A stretch of DNA of 64,000 nt, from positions 1-64,000 of the forward strand of contig SZPH01000001.1 in NCBI GenBank assembly GCA_030263615.1, written 5' to 3'. This DNA is from Villigracilis sp900696595. GTDB lineage: Bacteria; Chloroflexota; Anaerolineae; Anaerolineales; Villigracilaceae. How positions within the stretch are numbered: position 1 is the stretch's first letter; each line of letters begins with the position of its first letter. The notes below the pieces were generated by a model that did no database searches, had not been told where the DNA came from, and saw only the letters and a program-made list of their open reading frames with translations. A program made the translations under genes and the position numbers. This document shows, one piece after another, positions 57,960 to 64,000 of this stretch.

Positions 57960-58376
57960 ATGAGAAATAAAACATCCCCATCCTTTCCGCTCCTGCTGAT
58001 TTCGGTCTCTGCCCTTGCCTGTTCCTTGTTTACGGGCGGCGCCCGGGCGACCCGGACTGAGGCGCCTGAGTTCGAGCCGGTCGCCGCTCCGCTGATCATC
58101 GAGCCGGAGTCCCTGCCAAATGCGCAGATTGGCGAAAAGTACGAAGCCCTGATCCGCATCGCCCAGAACGTAACCCCTGTCGGCGATATGTACATTTCGA
58201 ACGGGTCGCTCCCAGCCGGGCTGGAACTGACCTTCATGCAGGGCGAAGATTCCGCCGTCATTGGAGGAACTGCGACGGAGGCGGGGACGTATTCATTCAC
58301 CCTCTCCGTCTGGTGTTTTGGAACCCAGGTCAGCGGGCAGACCCTGGATAAAGAATATACGATCATCGTCGAATGA
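57960..58376 (+). CDS. Lipoprotein with Ig-like (He_PIG-type) domain
   Basis: 138 residues. Signal peptide with lipobox SALAC. The mature domain has the pattern of putative Ig (He_PIG) modules: AQIGEKYEALIRIAQN, SNGSLPAGLELTF, AVIGGTATEAGTYSFTLSV and KEYTIIV. It is a single domain, likely surface anchored, ligand unknown. A TATAAT sits at 57926-57931 with no clear -35 and no ribosome site is seen. Confidence 0.75.
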   Translation: MRNKTSPSFPLLLISVSALACSLFTGGARATRTEAPEFEPVAAPLIIEPESLPNAQIGEKYEALIRIAQNVTPVGDMYISNGSLPAGLELTFMQGEDSAVIGGTATEAGTYSFTLSVWCFGTQVSGQTLDKEYTIIVE

Positions 58377-58511
58377 AATTCCCGCTGCGGGCAACGCAGG
58401 CGGATGACGCTCACCACCTTCCACGGCGGCGCATCGTCTGAAAACGCGCAGGGTTATAACCGACACCTTTTACAAAGACGCCCCGGAATTTTTACCGCAC
58501 AGGAGAGAGCC

Positions 58512-59315
58512 ATGCTGAACAAGGTCTTGTTCCACCAATTTCCAACCCTGAAGAGCCTGCTGACGCGCCTGCAATATGAATTCATCTCCATGCTGGGCGT
58601 GAGGCGCGATGTGCTGTTCATGAATTTCGGCTATACCGCCCATCACGAGGGGTGCGAGCTCCTGCCGCTTCATCCCGACGACGAGATTCATCGCTATCCC
58701 TTGCAGCTGTATCATCACGTGGCAAAACATGCGGACTGGACGAATGCCGACGCGCTCGAAGTCAGTTCGGGACGGGGCGGAGGCGCGTCCTTCATCATGC
58801 GCTATTTCAAGCCGCGCTCCTACATTGGCGTGGATTTCTCCCATAAAGCCGTCGAGTTCTGTCGGCAACACCATCAGATGGAGGGCTTGCGCTTCGAACA
58901 CGGCAACGCTGAAAACTTGAAGTTCCCCGACTCGTCCTTTGATATTGTCGTGAACGTGGAGGCGTCCCTGTATTACCCGAACATCGAAAAATTTTTCGGT
59001 CACGTCAGGCGCGTCTTGAAACCCGGCGGTTGTTTTCTTTACACCGACCTGCGCTACGAGGAAAAGGTGGAGGACTGGCGCGAACAAGTGCGCGCCCTGG
59101 GAATGAAGATCGCCCGCGAGGAGGAGATCACCGAGAACGTGTTGAAAGCCATGGAACAGGACCGCGAGAGACGCATCCATCTGGTCAATACCTATATCCC
59201 CGCGATTCTTCGCAAACAGTTCTATCACTTCGCCGGTCTCGACATGACCTCGCCCGAAGCCATGCCTCATTTGGAAAAACGCCGATACTGGTATTTTGTC
59301 CTGCAAAAGATATAA
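58512..59315 (+). CDS. SAM-dependent methyltransferase
   Basis: 267 residues from ATG 58512, chosen for the CAGGAGAG site; a longer reading from 58404 is less likely. Class I motif I is EVSSGRGGGASFI, followed by IGVDFSHKAVEFC, EHGNAENLKFPDSSFDIVVN and VLKPGGCFLYTD. The form GRGGG.S resembles methyltransferases acting on lipids such as phthiocerol/phenolphthiotriol types, but the substrate is unknown. It has its own terminator. Confidence 0.92.
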   Translation: MLNKVLFHQFPTLKSLLTRLQYEFISMLGVRRDVLFMNFGYTAHHEGCELLPLHPDDEIHRYPLQLYHHVAKHADWTNADALEVSSGRGGGASFIMRYFKPRSYIGVDFSHKAVEFCRQHHQMEGLRFEHGNAENLKFPDSSFDIVVNVEASLYYPNIEKFFGHVRRVLKPGGCFLYTDLRYEEKVEDWREQVRALGMKIAREEEITENVLKAMEQDRERRIHLVNTYIPAILRKQFYHFAGLDMTSPEAMPHLEKRRYWYFVLQKI

Positions 59316-59332
59316 CGAAGGTCATTATTTTG

Positions 59333-59361
59333 CCGCGCGCGCTTCCGGGCGCGCGTTTTAT
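59333..59361 (+). terminator. Terminator after the methyltransferase
   Basis: CGCGCGC and GCGCGCG arms around TTCCGG, then TTTTATTT. Confidence 0.75.
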
Positions 59362-59476
59362 TTCCTGAAATGACGTAAAATAACCCTGCCCGCATAATTC
59401 GCGATCTTTTGCGCGGAAGGGCGATGGAAGTTAAAATTTTTTAATCGCGCTTCGACGCCTTCAGACAGGAGCAGCC

Positions 59477-60355
59477 ATGCAAACCCTCAGCGAAGAGATT
59501 CGCAGCAAAGTGATTTTATTTCAGCAAACCGAGATCACCGAATACCATATCTACAAACGGCTGGCAAAACGGATCAAATCCCCGGAAAACGCCGCCCTGC
59601 TCGACCGTATCGCCGAGGACGAGTTGCGCCATTACAACGGCTGGAAGAAATATACGGGCGAGGAAGTCCAGCCGCGCTGGTTCACGGTCTGGTTTTATAC
59701 CGCCCTCAGCCTGCTCTTTGGCTTTACCTTCGGCGTCAAGCTCATGGAGCGGGGCGAGGACGCCGCGCAAAAAAATTATCAGGCGGTTGCGGGGGAAATC
59801 CCCGAGGCGGCAAGATACCAGGAGGAGGAGGACAAACACGAGAGCGAACTGATCAACATGCTCGATGAAGAGCGCCTGCAATACGCCGGTTCGGTGGTGC
59901 TGGGTCTGAACGACGCGCTCGTCGAACTGACCGGCGCGCTGGCGGGGCTGACGCTGGCGTTGCAACGCGGCGACCTGATCGCCCTCTCCGGTTTGATCAC
60001 GGGCATCGCCGCCTCCATGTCCATGGCGGCCAGCGAATATCTTTCCACGCGCTCCGAAAAGACGAACAAACATCCCGTGCGCGCGGCGGTCTACACCGGC
60101 TTTGCCTATATCGTCACCGTCAGCCTGCTTGTGCTTCCCTACCTCATCAGCCCGGCCACTTATTATCTCGACCTTGCGATCGCGCTCCTGACCGCCGTGC
60201 TTATCATTGCGGTCTTCAATTATTACATCTCGGTGGCGAAAGGCGAATCCTTCCGCGAGCGTTTCCTCGAGATGGCGGGTTTGAGCCTGAGCGTTGCCGC
60301 GTTCAGTTTCGGCATCGGCTATCTCATCCGCATGTGGCTTGGCATCGAGGTGTAG
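59477..60355 (+). CDS. Membrane ferritin fused to VIT1/CCC1 iron transporter (MbfA-like)
   Basis: 292 residues. The N-terminal 140 residues are a ferritin-like diiron domain with EITEYHIY, EDELRHY and EEEDKHE metal ligands. The C-terminal half is a VIT1 transporter with about five membrane helices and LGLNDALVELTGALAGLT and SMSMAASEYLSTRSE motifs. In Agrobacterium/Bradyrhizobium MbfA, a protein of this layout exports iron; the role here is probably iron or manganese efflux. The TAG stop is read from the palindromic repeat B. Confidence 0.9.
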   Translation: MQTLSEEIRSKVILFQQTEITEYHIYKRLAKRIKSPENAALLDRIAEDELRHYNGWKKYTGEEVQPRWFTVWFYTALSLLFGFTFGVKLMERGEDAAQKNYQAVAGEIPEAARYQEEEDKHESELINMLDEERLQYAGSVVLGLNDALVELTGALAGLTLALQRGDLIALSGLITGIAASMSMAASEYLSTRSEKTNKHPVRAAVYTGFAYIVTVSLLVLPYLISPATYYLDLAIALLTAVLIIAVFNYYISVAKGESFRERFLEMAGLSLSVAAFSFGIGYLIRMWLGIEV

Positions 60356-60389
60356 GACAAGGCGTAGGACAAACTTAAGTTTGTCCTAC
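60352..60389. repeat. Palindromic repeat, family B, copy
   Basis: A first GTAGGACAAGGC unit is followed by the perfect palindrome GTAGGACAAAC-TTAA-GTTTGTCCTAC (60364-60389). The first unit's TAG (60353-60355) is the ferritin-VIT1 stop codon. It ends 8 bp before the DUF1786 gene. Confidence 0.9.
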
Positions 60390-60397
60390 GGGCAGCC

Positions 60398-61567
60398 ATG
60401 AAAATTTTAGCGGTTGACATCGGCACGGGCACGCAGGATATTTTTCTCTACGATTCGAATCTCGACCCCGAGAACGGATTCAAACTCGTTCTGCCTTCGC
60501 CGACGCTGATGGCGAATCGCCGCCTCAGGCGCCGGTTGCGCGATTCGCGCCGCGACCCGATCCTGATTTGCGGGCGACAGATGGGCGGCGGTCCCTCATC
60601 CTGGGCGGTCGAGGAACTTGTCCGCGCGGGGATTCCGGTGTATATGACTCCCTCCGCCGCGACGACTCTCAACGATGAACTGGACAAGGTGCGGGCGCTT
60701 GGGGTGAAGATCGTAAGCGAGGAAGAGGGCGGCGAACTGCAATTTGCGCGTTATGAGTTTAAGGATTTTGACTTTCCGCTCATCGCCAAAACGTTCGCCG
60801 ATTACGGCGTGTCGCTGAAAGACCTGGCGGCGGCCGCGGTCGCTGTGTTCGATCATGGCAACGCGCCGCCCGGCGTTTCGGATCGGCAGTTCCGTTTCGA
60901 TTATCTGGATGAGCGCATTCGGGCGAAGAATTCGCTTGCGGCGTTCGCTTACCTTGCGGGCGATATTCCCAAAAGCATGACGCGCCTGCAAGCCGTGGCG
61001 GATTCGGCGCGGAATCTCGACTGTCCGCTCGTGGTGATGGATACGGCTCCGGCGGCGGTTTTGGGGGCGGGCTTCGATCCCGTCGCCGCGGAACGCGAAA
61101 ATAAAATCGTCTGCAACGTGGGGAATTTTCATACGCTTGCATTTCGCCTGAATGGAAAAGGAATCGCGGGAGTCTTCGAGCATCATACCGGCGAGATTGA
61201 CCTGCCGAAACTGGAGGGTTTGCTCGGTAAACTGGCGGACGGCTCGCTCAAACACGAGGACGTCTTCGACGACATGGGCCACGGCGCGTTGATGTACGCG
61301 GATGAAATCTTTGAATTTGGAAACGACGATTTCGATGTTGTTGTCACAGGACCCCGGCGTTCGCTCTTCAATCGTCAGTCTGAAAGCGCAAATCGTAAAT
61401 CGTTGCGCCCTTATTTTGCCGCCCCCTTCGGCGACATGATGATCGCGGGTTGCTTTGGTTTGCTCGCGGCTGCGGCGGAGATTCTGCCTGGGTTGGAGGA
61501 AACCGTTTCCGGGTCGTTGAGAGGCGGGCGCGGGCGCAGAGTCGCGCCGTGGGATGAGAATCCGTGA
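60398..61567 (+). CDS. DUF1786 family protein (ASKHA-like ATPase fold)
   Basis: 389 residues. The start KILAVDIGTGTQDIFLYD is the phosphate-binding element of actin/Hsp70-like folds; CGRQMGGGPSSWAVEELV and VVMDTAPAAVLGAGFDP follow. The family has been called pyruvate formate-lyase-activating-enzyme-like, without proof. The palindromic repeat is just upstream, leaving little room for a separate promoter. Residues FNRQSESANRKSLRP (about 61365-61405) may be a small repeat insert. Function unknown. Confidence 0.88.
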   Translation: MKILAVDIGTGTQDIFLYDSNLDPENGFKLVLPSPTLMANRRLRRRLRDSRRDPILICGRQMGGGPSSWAVEELVRAGIPVYMTPSAATTLNDELDKVRALGVKIVSEEEGGELQFARYEFKDFDFPLIAKTFADYGVSLKDLAAAAVAVFDHGNAPPGVSDRQFRFDYLDERIRAKNSLAAFAYLAGDIPKSMTRLQAVADSARNLDCPLVVMDTAPAAVLGAGFDPVAAERENKIVCNVGNFHTLAFRLNGKGIAGVFEHHTGEIDLPKLEGLLGKLADGSLKHEDVFDDMGHGALMYADEIFEFGNDDFDVVVTGPRRSLFNRQSESANRKSLRPYFAAPFGDMMIAGCFGLLAAAAEILPGLEETVSGSLRGGRGRRVAPWDENP

Positions 61568-61593
61568 CCGGCGCGGGGAAATTCGAAAAATAA

Positions 61594-61635
61594 AAAGCGC
61601 GGCGCCTTCGTCAAAAAAGAAGGCGCCGCGTTTGT
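61594..61635. terminator. Bidirectional terminator
   Basis: AAGCGCGGCGCCTTC (61595-61609) pairs with GAAGGCGCCGCGTTT (61619-61633), loop GTCAAAAAA; A/T runs on both sides. It serves both the DUF1786 gene and the convergent CBS-ACT gene. Confidence 0.88.
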
Positions 61636-61636
61636 G

Positions 61637-62278
61637 TTAACTCTGGCGGGTATCCCAGAATTTTTTGACCGTTTTTGCGAGGCTTTTTTTCAGGTCGTTT
61701 TCTTTTACCCCGGCGGCTTTGAAGACCACGACTTTGCTGGCGGCGTCGTTGCCGGAGAACATTCCGAAGGAGATGAAGTTGCCGCCGGCTTCGGCCACGG
61801 CTTTGGTGATTTGGGCCAACGCGCCGGGCTTGTCTTCGATTTCGGCGGTGACGCGCAGGGCTTTGGCGCGCGCGCCCATCAGTTCGAGGAAGGCTTTGAA
61901 GAGGTCGGTTTCGGTGATGATGCCGACGAGTTTGCCGGAGCGCATGACGGGCAGTCCGCCGAATTTTTTATCCGCCATGATGCGCGCGGCTTCTTCGATG
62001 GGGGTGTCGGCTTCGACGGTGACGACTTTTTTGCTCATGACCTGTCTGACGGTGACTTTGCCGATGAGGTAGTTCATCTCCCACACGCTCAGGCTGGTGA
62101 CGGGCGAGGGCGAGGCGTTCAGCAGGTCGCTGGCCGAGACGATGCCGACGATTTTTCCATCCTGCACGACGGGCGCGCGGCGGATGTGTTCTTTTTTGAG
62201 CAGGGCGAGCGCGTCTGGAACGGGGGTTTCTGGCGCGACGGTGATGACAGGGCGGGACATTCTTTCGCTGACGAACAT
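61637..62278 (-). CDS. CBS-CBS-ACT domain protein
   Basis: 213 residues from ATG 62278, chosen for GGAGGT upstream. Two CBS domains (about 1-60 with APVVQDGKIVGIVSASDLL and 75-135 with GLPVMRSGKLVGIITETDLF) bind adenosine nucleotides; an ACT domain (about 143-213, RVTAEIEDKPGALAQITKAVAEAGG) binds small effectors such as amino acids. This layout resembles the AcuB-type regulators. It is monocistronic and convergent to DUF1786. Target unknown. Confidence 0.92.
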   Translation of the reverse strand: MFVSERMSRPVITVAPETPVPDALALLKKEHIRRAPVVQDGKIVGIVSASDLLNASPSPVTSLSVWEMNYLIGKVTVRQVMSKKVVTVEADTPIEEAARIMADKKFGGLPVMRSGKLVGIITETDLFKAFLELMGARAKALRVTAEIEDKPGALAQITKAVAEAGGNFISFGMFSGNDAASKVVVFKAAGVKENDLKKSLAKTVKKFWDTRQS

Positions 62279-62384
62279 GGCTACCTCCATGATTTTTTTT
62301 GATTGGGATGTGATGACGGTTGAAATTATATTCAAATTTGGACGATAGAACGTCACGAATTTGGAGTGAACAAGGTCACTTTGA

Positions 62385-62410
62385 GTAGGGCAAACTTGAG
62401 TTTGTCCTAC
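62385..62410. repeat. Palindromic repeat, family B, copy
   Basis: GTAGGGCAAAC-TTGA-GTTTGTCCTAC. The right-hand TAG, read on the minus strand, is the stop codon of the M20 peptidase. Confidence 0.9.
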
Positions 62411-63765
62411 TTTGAGAACTCCCGCATCACTCTTGCCATGTGTTTGGCGTGTTGGGCGTACAGGTCAATGCGGAAGTTTTCGTTGGGGGCGTGGGCTTTG
62501 GTGTCGGGGTAGCCGATGCCCATCGTCACCACCGGCAGTCCGAGGTCGTGGACGAAGGGGTAGTTCGGTCCCGACCCGCCGATCATGGGGACGATGTCCA
62601 TCTTTGCGTCGTAGATTTCTTCGGCGGTTTCCGAAACCAGTTTGACGAAGGGATGATCCGGATCGGTGCGCGCCGCGGGTTCGCCTCCCAAAAAATTAAT
62701 TTGAACGTCGTTGAAGCCTTCGGCGTCCAAATGGGCGCGCAGTTTTTGCAGGATGTCTTTCGGTTTCTGATTCGGCACAAGGCGAAAGTCCACTTTGGCG
62801 GAGGCGAAGGCGGGCTGGACGGTCTTGGAGCCGGGTCCCTGGTATCCGCTGGTGAGGCCGCAGATGGTGCAGGTGGGGACGAAGACTTCTTCGAGTTTCA
62901 AGTCCATGCCGCCGGTCAGCCCTTTGATGAAGTTCTTTGCGCCGTAGCGTTTTTTGTATTCGTCCGCCATGTCGGGCAGTTTGTCCATAAATTCCCTGTC
63001 GCGTTCGGTGGGCTGGACGCAGTCGTCGTAAAAGCCGGGGATGCGAATCCGCTCGTCTTCGCCTTTGAGCGTGTTCAGCGCCCAGACGAGTCTCCATGCG
63101 GCGTTGGGCAGGATGCTCCCGCCGAGCCCCGAATGGACGTCGGTTGATAACGATGTGACCGAAAGTTCGACGTAGCAGATGCCGCGCAAGCCGAGATATT
63201 GCTGGGGGCGCTCGCGGTGATCCACGCCGCCGAACTCCCAGATGCAGGCGTCTGCTTTGAGGAGATCAATGTTTTGGGCGATGAAGTCGTGCAGGTGAAC
63301 GCTGGAGGTTTCCTCCTCGCCCTCGACGATGAATTTGATGTTGCAGGGCAGTTCGCCTTCTTCGGCGAGGAAGGCGTCTATGGCATGCAGGCGCGAGGTG
63401 AGGTGTCCCTTGTCGTCGCTGACTCCGCGCCCGTAAAATTTTCCGTCGCGGATCTCCGGCTCGAAGGGCGGGCTGTCCCATAGTTCCAGCGGCTCCGGCG
63501 GTTGAACGTCGTAATGGTTGTAGATCAATATCGTTTTGTCGCTTTTGCCTTTGCGTTCGCCGAAGACCACCGGCGCGCCGTCGGTGTCCATGATCTTGGA
63601 TTTGAACCCGCGCTTTTCGAGCATCTCTTTCACGATCTGGGCGCATTCTTTCAACCCCAGGTTTTGGGCGCTGATGCTCGGCTGGGCGGCGTAGCGTTTG
63701 AGTTCGTCCAGGCTTTGGTTGAGGTTCCTGTCTATGTATGCGTCTATCTTTTCGTAGGCGCTCAT
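62407..63765 (-). CDS. M20 family dipeptidase
   Basis: 452 residues. Di-zinc ligands are visible in YNHYDVQPPEP (His, with catalytic Asp), GRGVSDDKG (bridging Asp), IVEGEEETSS (general base Glu and ligand), and the C-terminal TKAHAPNE (His). The dimerisation domain lies between about 195 and 355. It is of the long dipeptidase type (CNDP/PepV-like) that hydrolyses dipeptides in the cytosol. AAGGAG site upstream of ATG 63765. The stop codon is within the palindromic repeat. Confidence 0.95.
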   Translation of the reverse strand: MSAYEKIDAYIDRNLNQSLDELKRYAAQPSISAQNLGLKECAQIVKEMLEKRGFKSKIMDTDGAPVVFGERKGKSDKTILIYNHYDVQPPEPLELWDSPPFEPEIRDGKFYGRGVSDDKGHLTSRLHAIDAFLAEEGELPCNIKFIVEGEEETSSVHLHDFIAQNIDLLKADACIWEFGGVDHRERPQQYLGLRGICYVELSVTSLSTDVHSGLGGSILPNAAWRLVWALNTLKGEDERIRIPGFYDDCVQPTERDREFMDKLPDMADEYKKRYGAKNFIKGLTGGMDLKLEEVFVPTCTICGLTSGYQGPGSKTVQPAFASAKVDFRLVPNQKPKDILQKLRAHLDAEGFNDVQINFLGGEPAARTDPDHPFVKLVSETAEEIYDAKMDIVPMIGGSGPNYPFVHDLGLPVVTMGIGYPDTKAHAPNENFRIDLYAQHAKHMARVMREFSK

Positions 63766-63808
63766 GGTTGACTCCTTGGTGGTTTATAGCATTACTTTTT
63801 AAAAACTA

Positions 63809-63898
63809 CGCCCGTCGCGAAGATTTTGCGCGGCGCTGCAAATTTCAGTTTGCTTCTCGCGCAGGCGCAAACTAAAGTTTGCCGTACGAACCGCGCTA
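63809..63898. repeat. Dispersed palindromic repeat, family A, copy 3
   Basis: GTCGCGAAGATTTTGCGC leader, arms GCAAATTTCAGTTTGC and GCAAACTAAAGTTTGC, end CCGCGCTATGG. The terminal TAG is the stop codon of the gene at the right edge. Confidence 0.85.
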
Positions 63899-64000
63899 TG
63901 GTTTCCAACTGAATTGGAGGTCGGAGCCGGTCAATAGGTCGCCCGGCTGAAGGTTTTCTTCGTCGAGGTCGTTCAGCCTCACCCCGACATTATCGCCTGC
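63896..64000 (-). CDS. C-terminal end of an unidentified protein, partial
   Basis: The last 34 codons are visible: DNVGVRLNDLDEENLQPGD, then LLTGSDLQFSWKP and TAG. There is too little for a family call; the alternating pattern is compatible with a beta-rich extracellular protein, as an inference only. The stop codon lies at the edge of repeat family A. Confidence 0.6.
   Translation of the reverse strand, partial: AGDNVGVRLNDLDEENLQPGDLLTGSDLQFSWKP

Noticed and set aside
57960..58376. Part of the gcv operon
   Set aside because: A strong terminator lies between and the product is an unrelated lipoprotein.

Overview
The window looks like a chromosomal contig from a bacterium of the phylum Chloroflexota, most likely class Anaerolineae. 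The inference rests on gene content and style. There are many lipoproteins and membrane proteins with Thr/Pro/Ala-rich linkers (TPTPT, ATEA repeats), an NBR1-Ig-like lipoprotein, roadblock/LC7 proteins, a membrane ferritin fused to a VIT1 transporter, and GC-rich genes separated by many short dispersed repeats. There is no rRNA, phage, CRISPR array or transposase.

Layout. 1-1405: membrane protein cut by the left edge. 1525-9741: carbohydrate island on the minus strand (ROK regulator, sugar-binding lipoprotein, two permeases, Gfo/Idh/MocA oxidoreductase, ATPase, GH13 amylase), probably controlled by the ROK protein from a 45-bp palindrome over its own promoter. 9841-24151: housekeeping (eno, pyrG, pth, mfd, uvrB) mixed with lipoproteins, a roadblock protein and membrane proteins. 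24212-24730: a thioredoxin-like lipoprotein with an in-frame UGA exactly where the first redox cysteine belongs. 24912-32669: RodZ-like protein, glycosyltransferase, YraN, a multidomain cell-wall enzyme, typA. 32836-35474: a four-gene operon (roadblock, V4R-like sensor, response regulator, dolichol-phosphate-mannose-synthase-like transferase). 35689-35917: tRNA-Asp and tRNA-Leu. 36023-42605: dGTPase-like, greA, TPR protein, murJ, zinc ribbon, SDR, DUF503. 42610-48674: surface polysaccharide genes. 49084-54076: lipoproteins, scpB, rluB-like, sulfatase. 54094-57917: glycine riboswitch, terminator and gcvH-gcvPA-gcvPB. 57960-63765: lipoprotein, methyltransferase, ferritin-VIT1, DUF1786, CBS-ACT, M20 peptidase. 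63896-64000: C-terminus of a gene cut by the right edge.

The three most unusual signals are these. (1) The UGA-containing thioredoxin, with a 7-bp hairpin and GUU loop 27 nt downstream, fits a selenoprotein with a UxxC motif. (2) The second aptamer of the glycine riboswitch has about 90 nt of short tandem repeats in its P3 arm, with TAGTC units able to pair with GACTA units in several registers. (3) At least six families of dispersed repeats fill the intergenic spaces. Their ends repeatedly coincide with, or supply, the stop codon of the adjoining gene, and several have in-frame copies inside coding sequences (mfd, the GT39-like transferase, the amylase, the oxidoreductase).

All calls come from reading the sequence; no database search was made. 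Start codons were set by ribosome binding sites, overlaps with neighbours, and the avoidance of starts lying inside repeats or hairpins.
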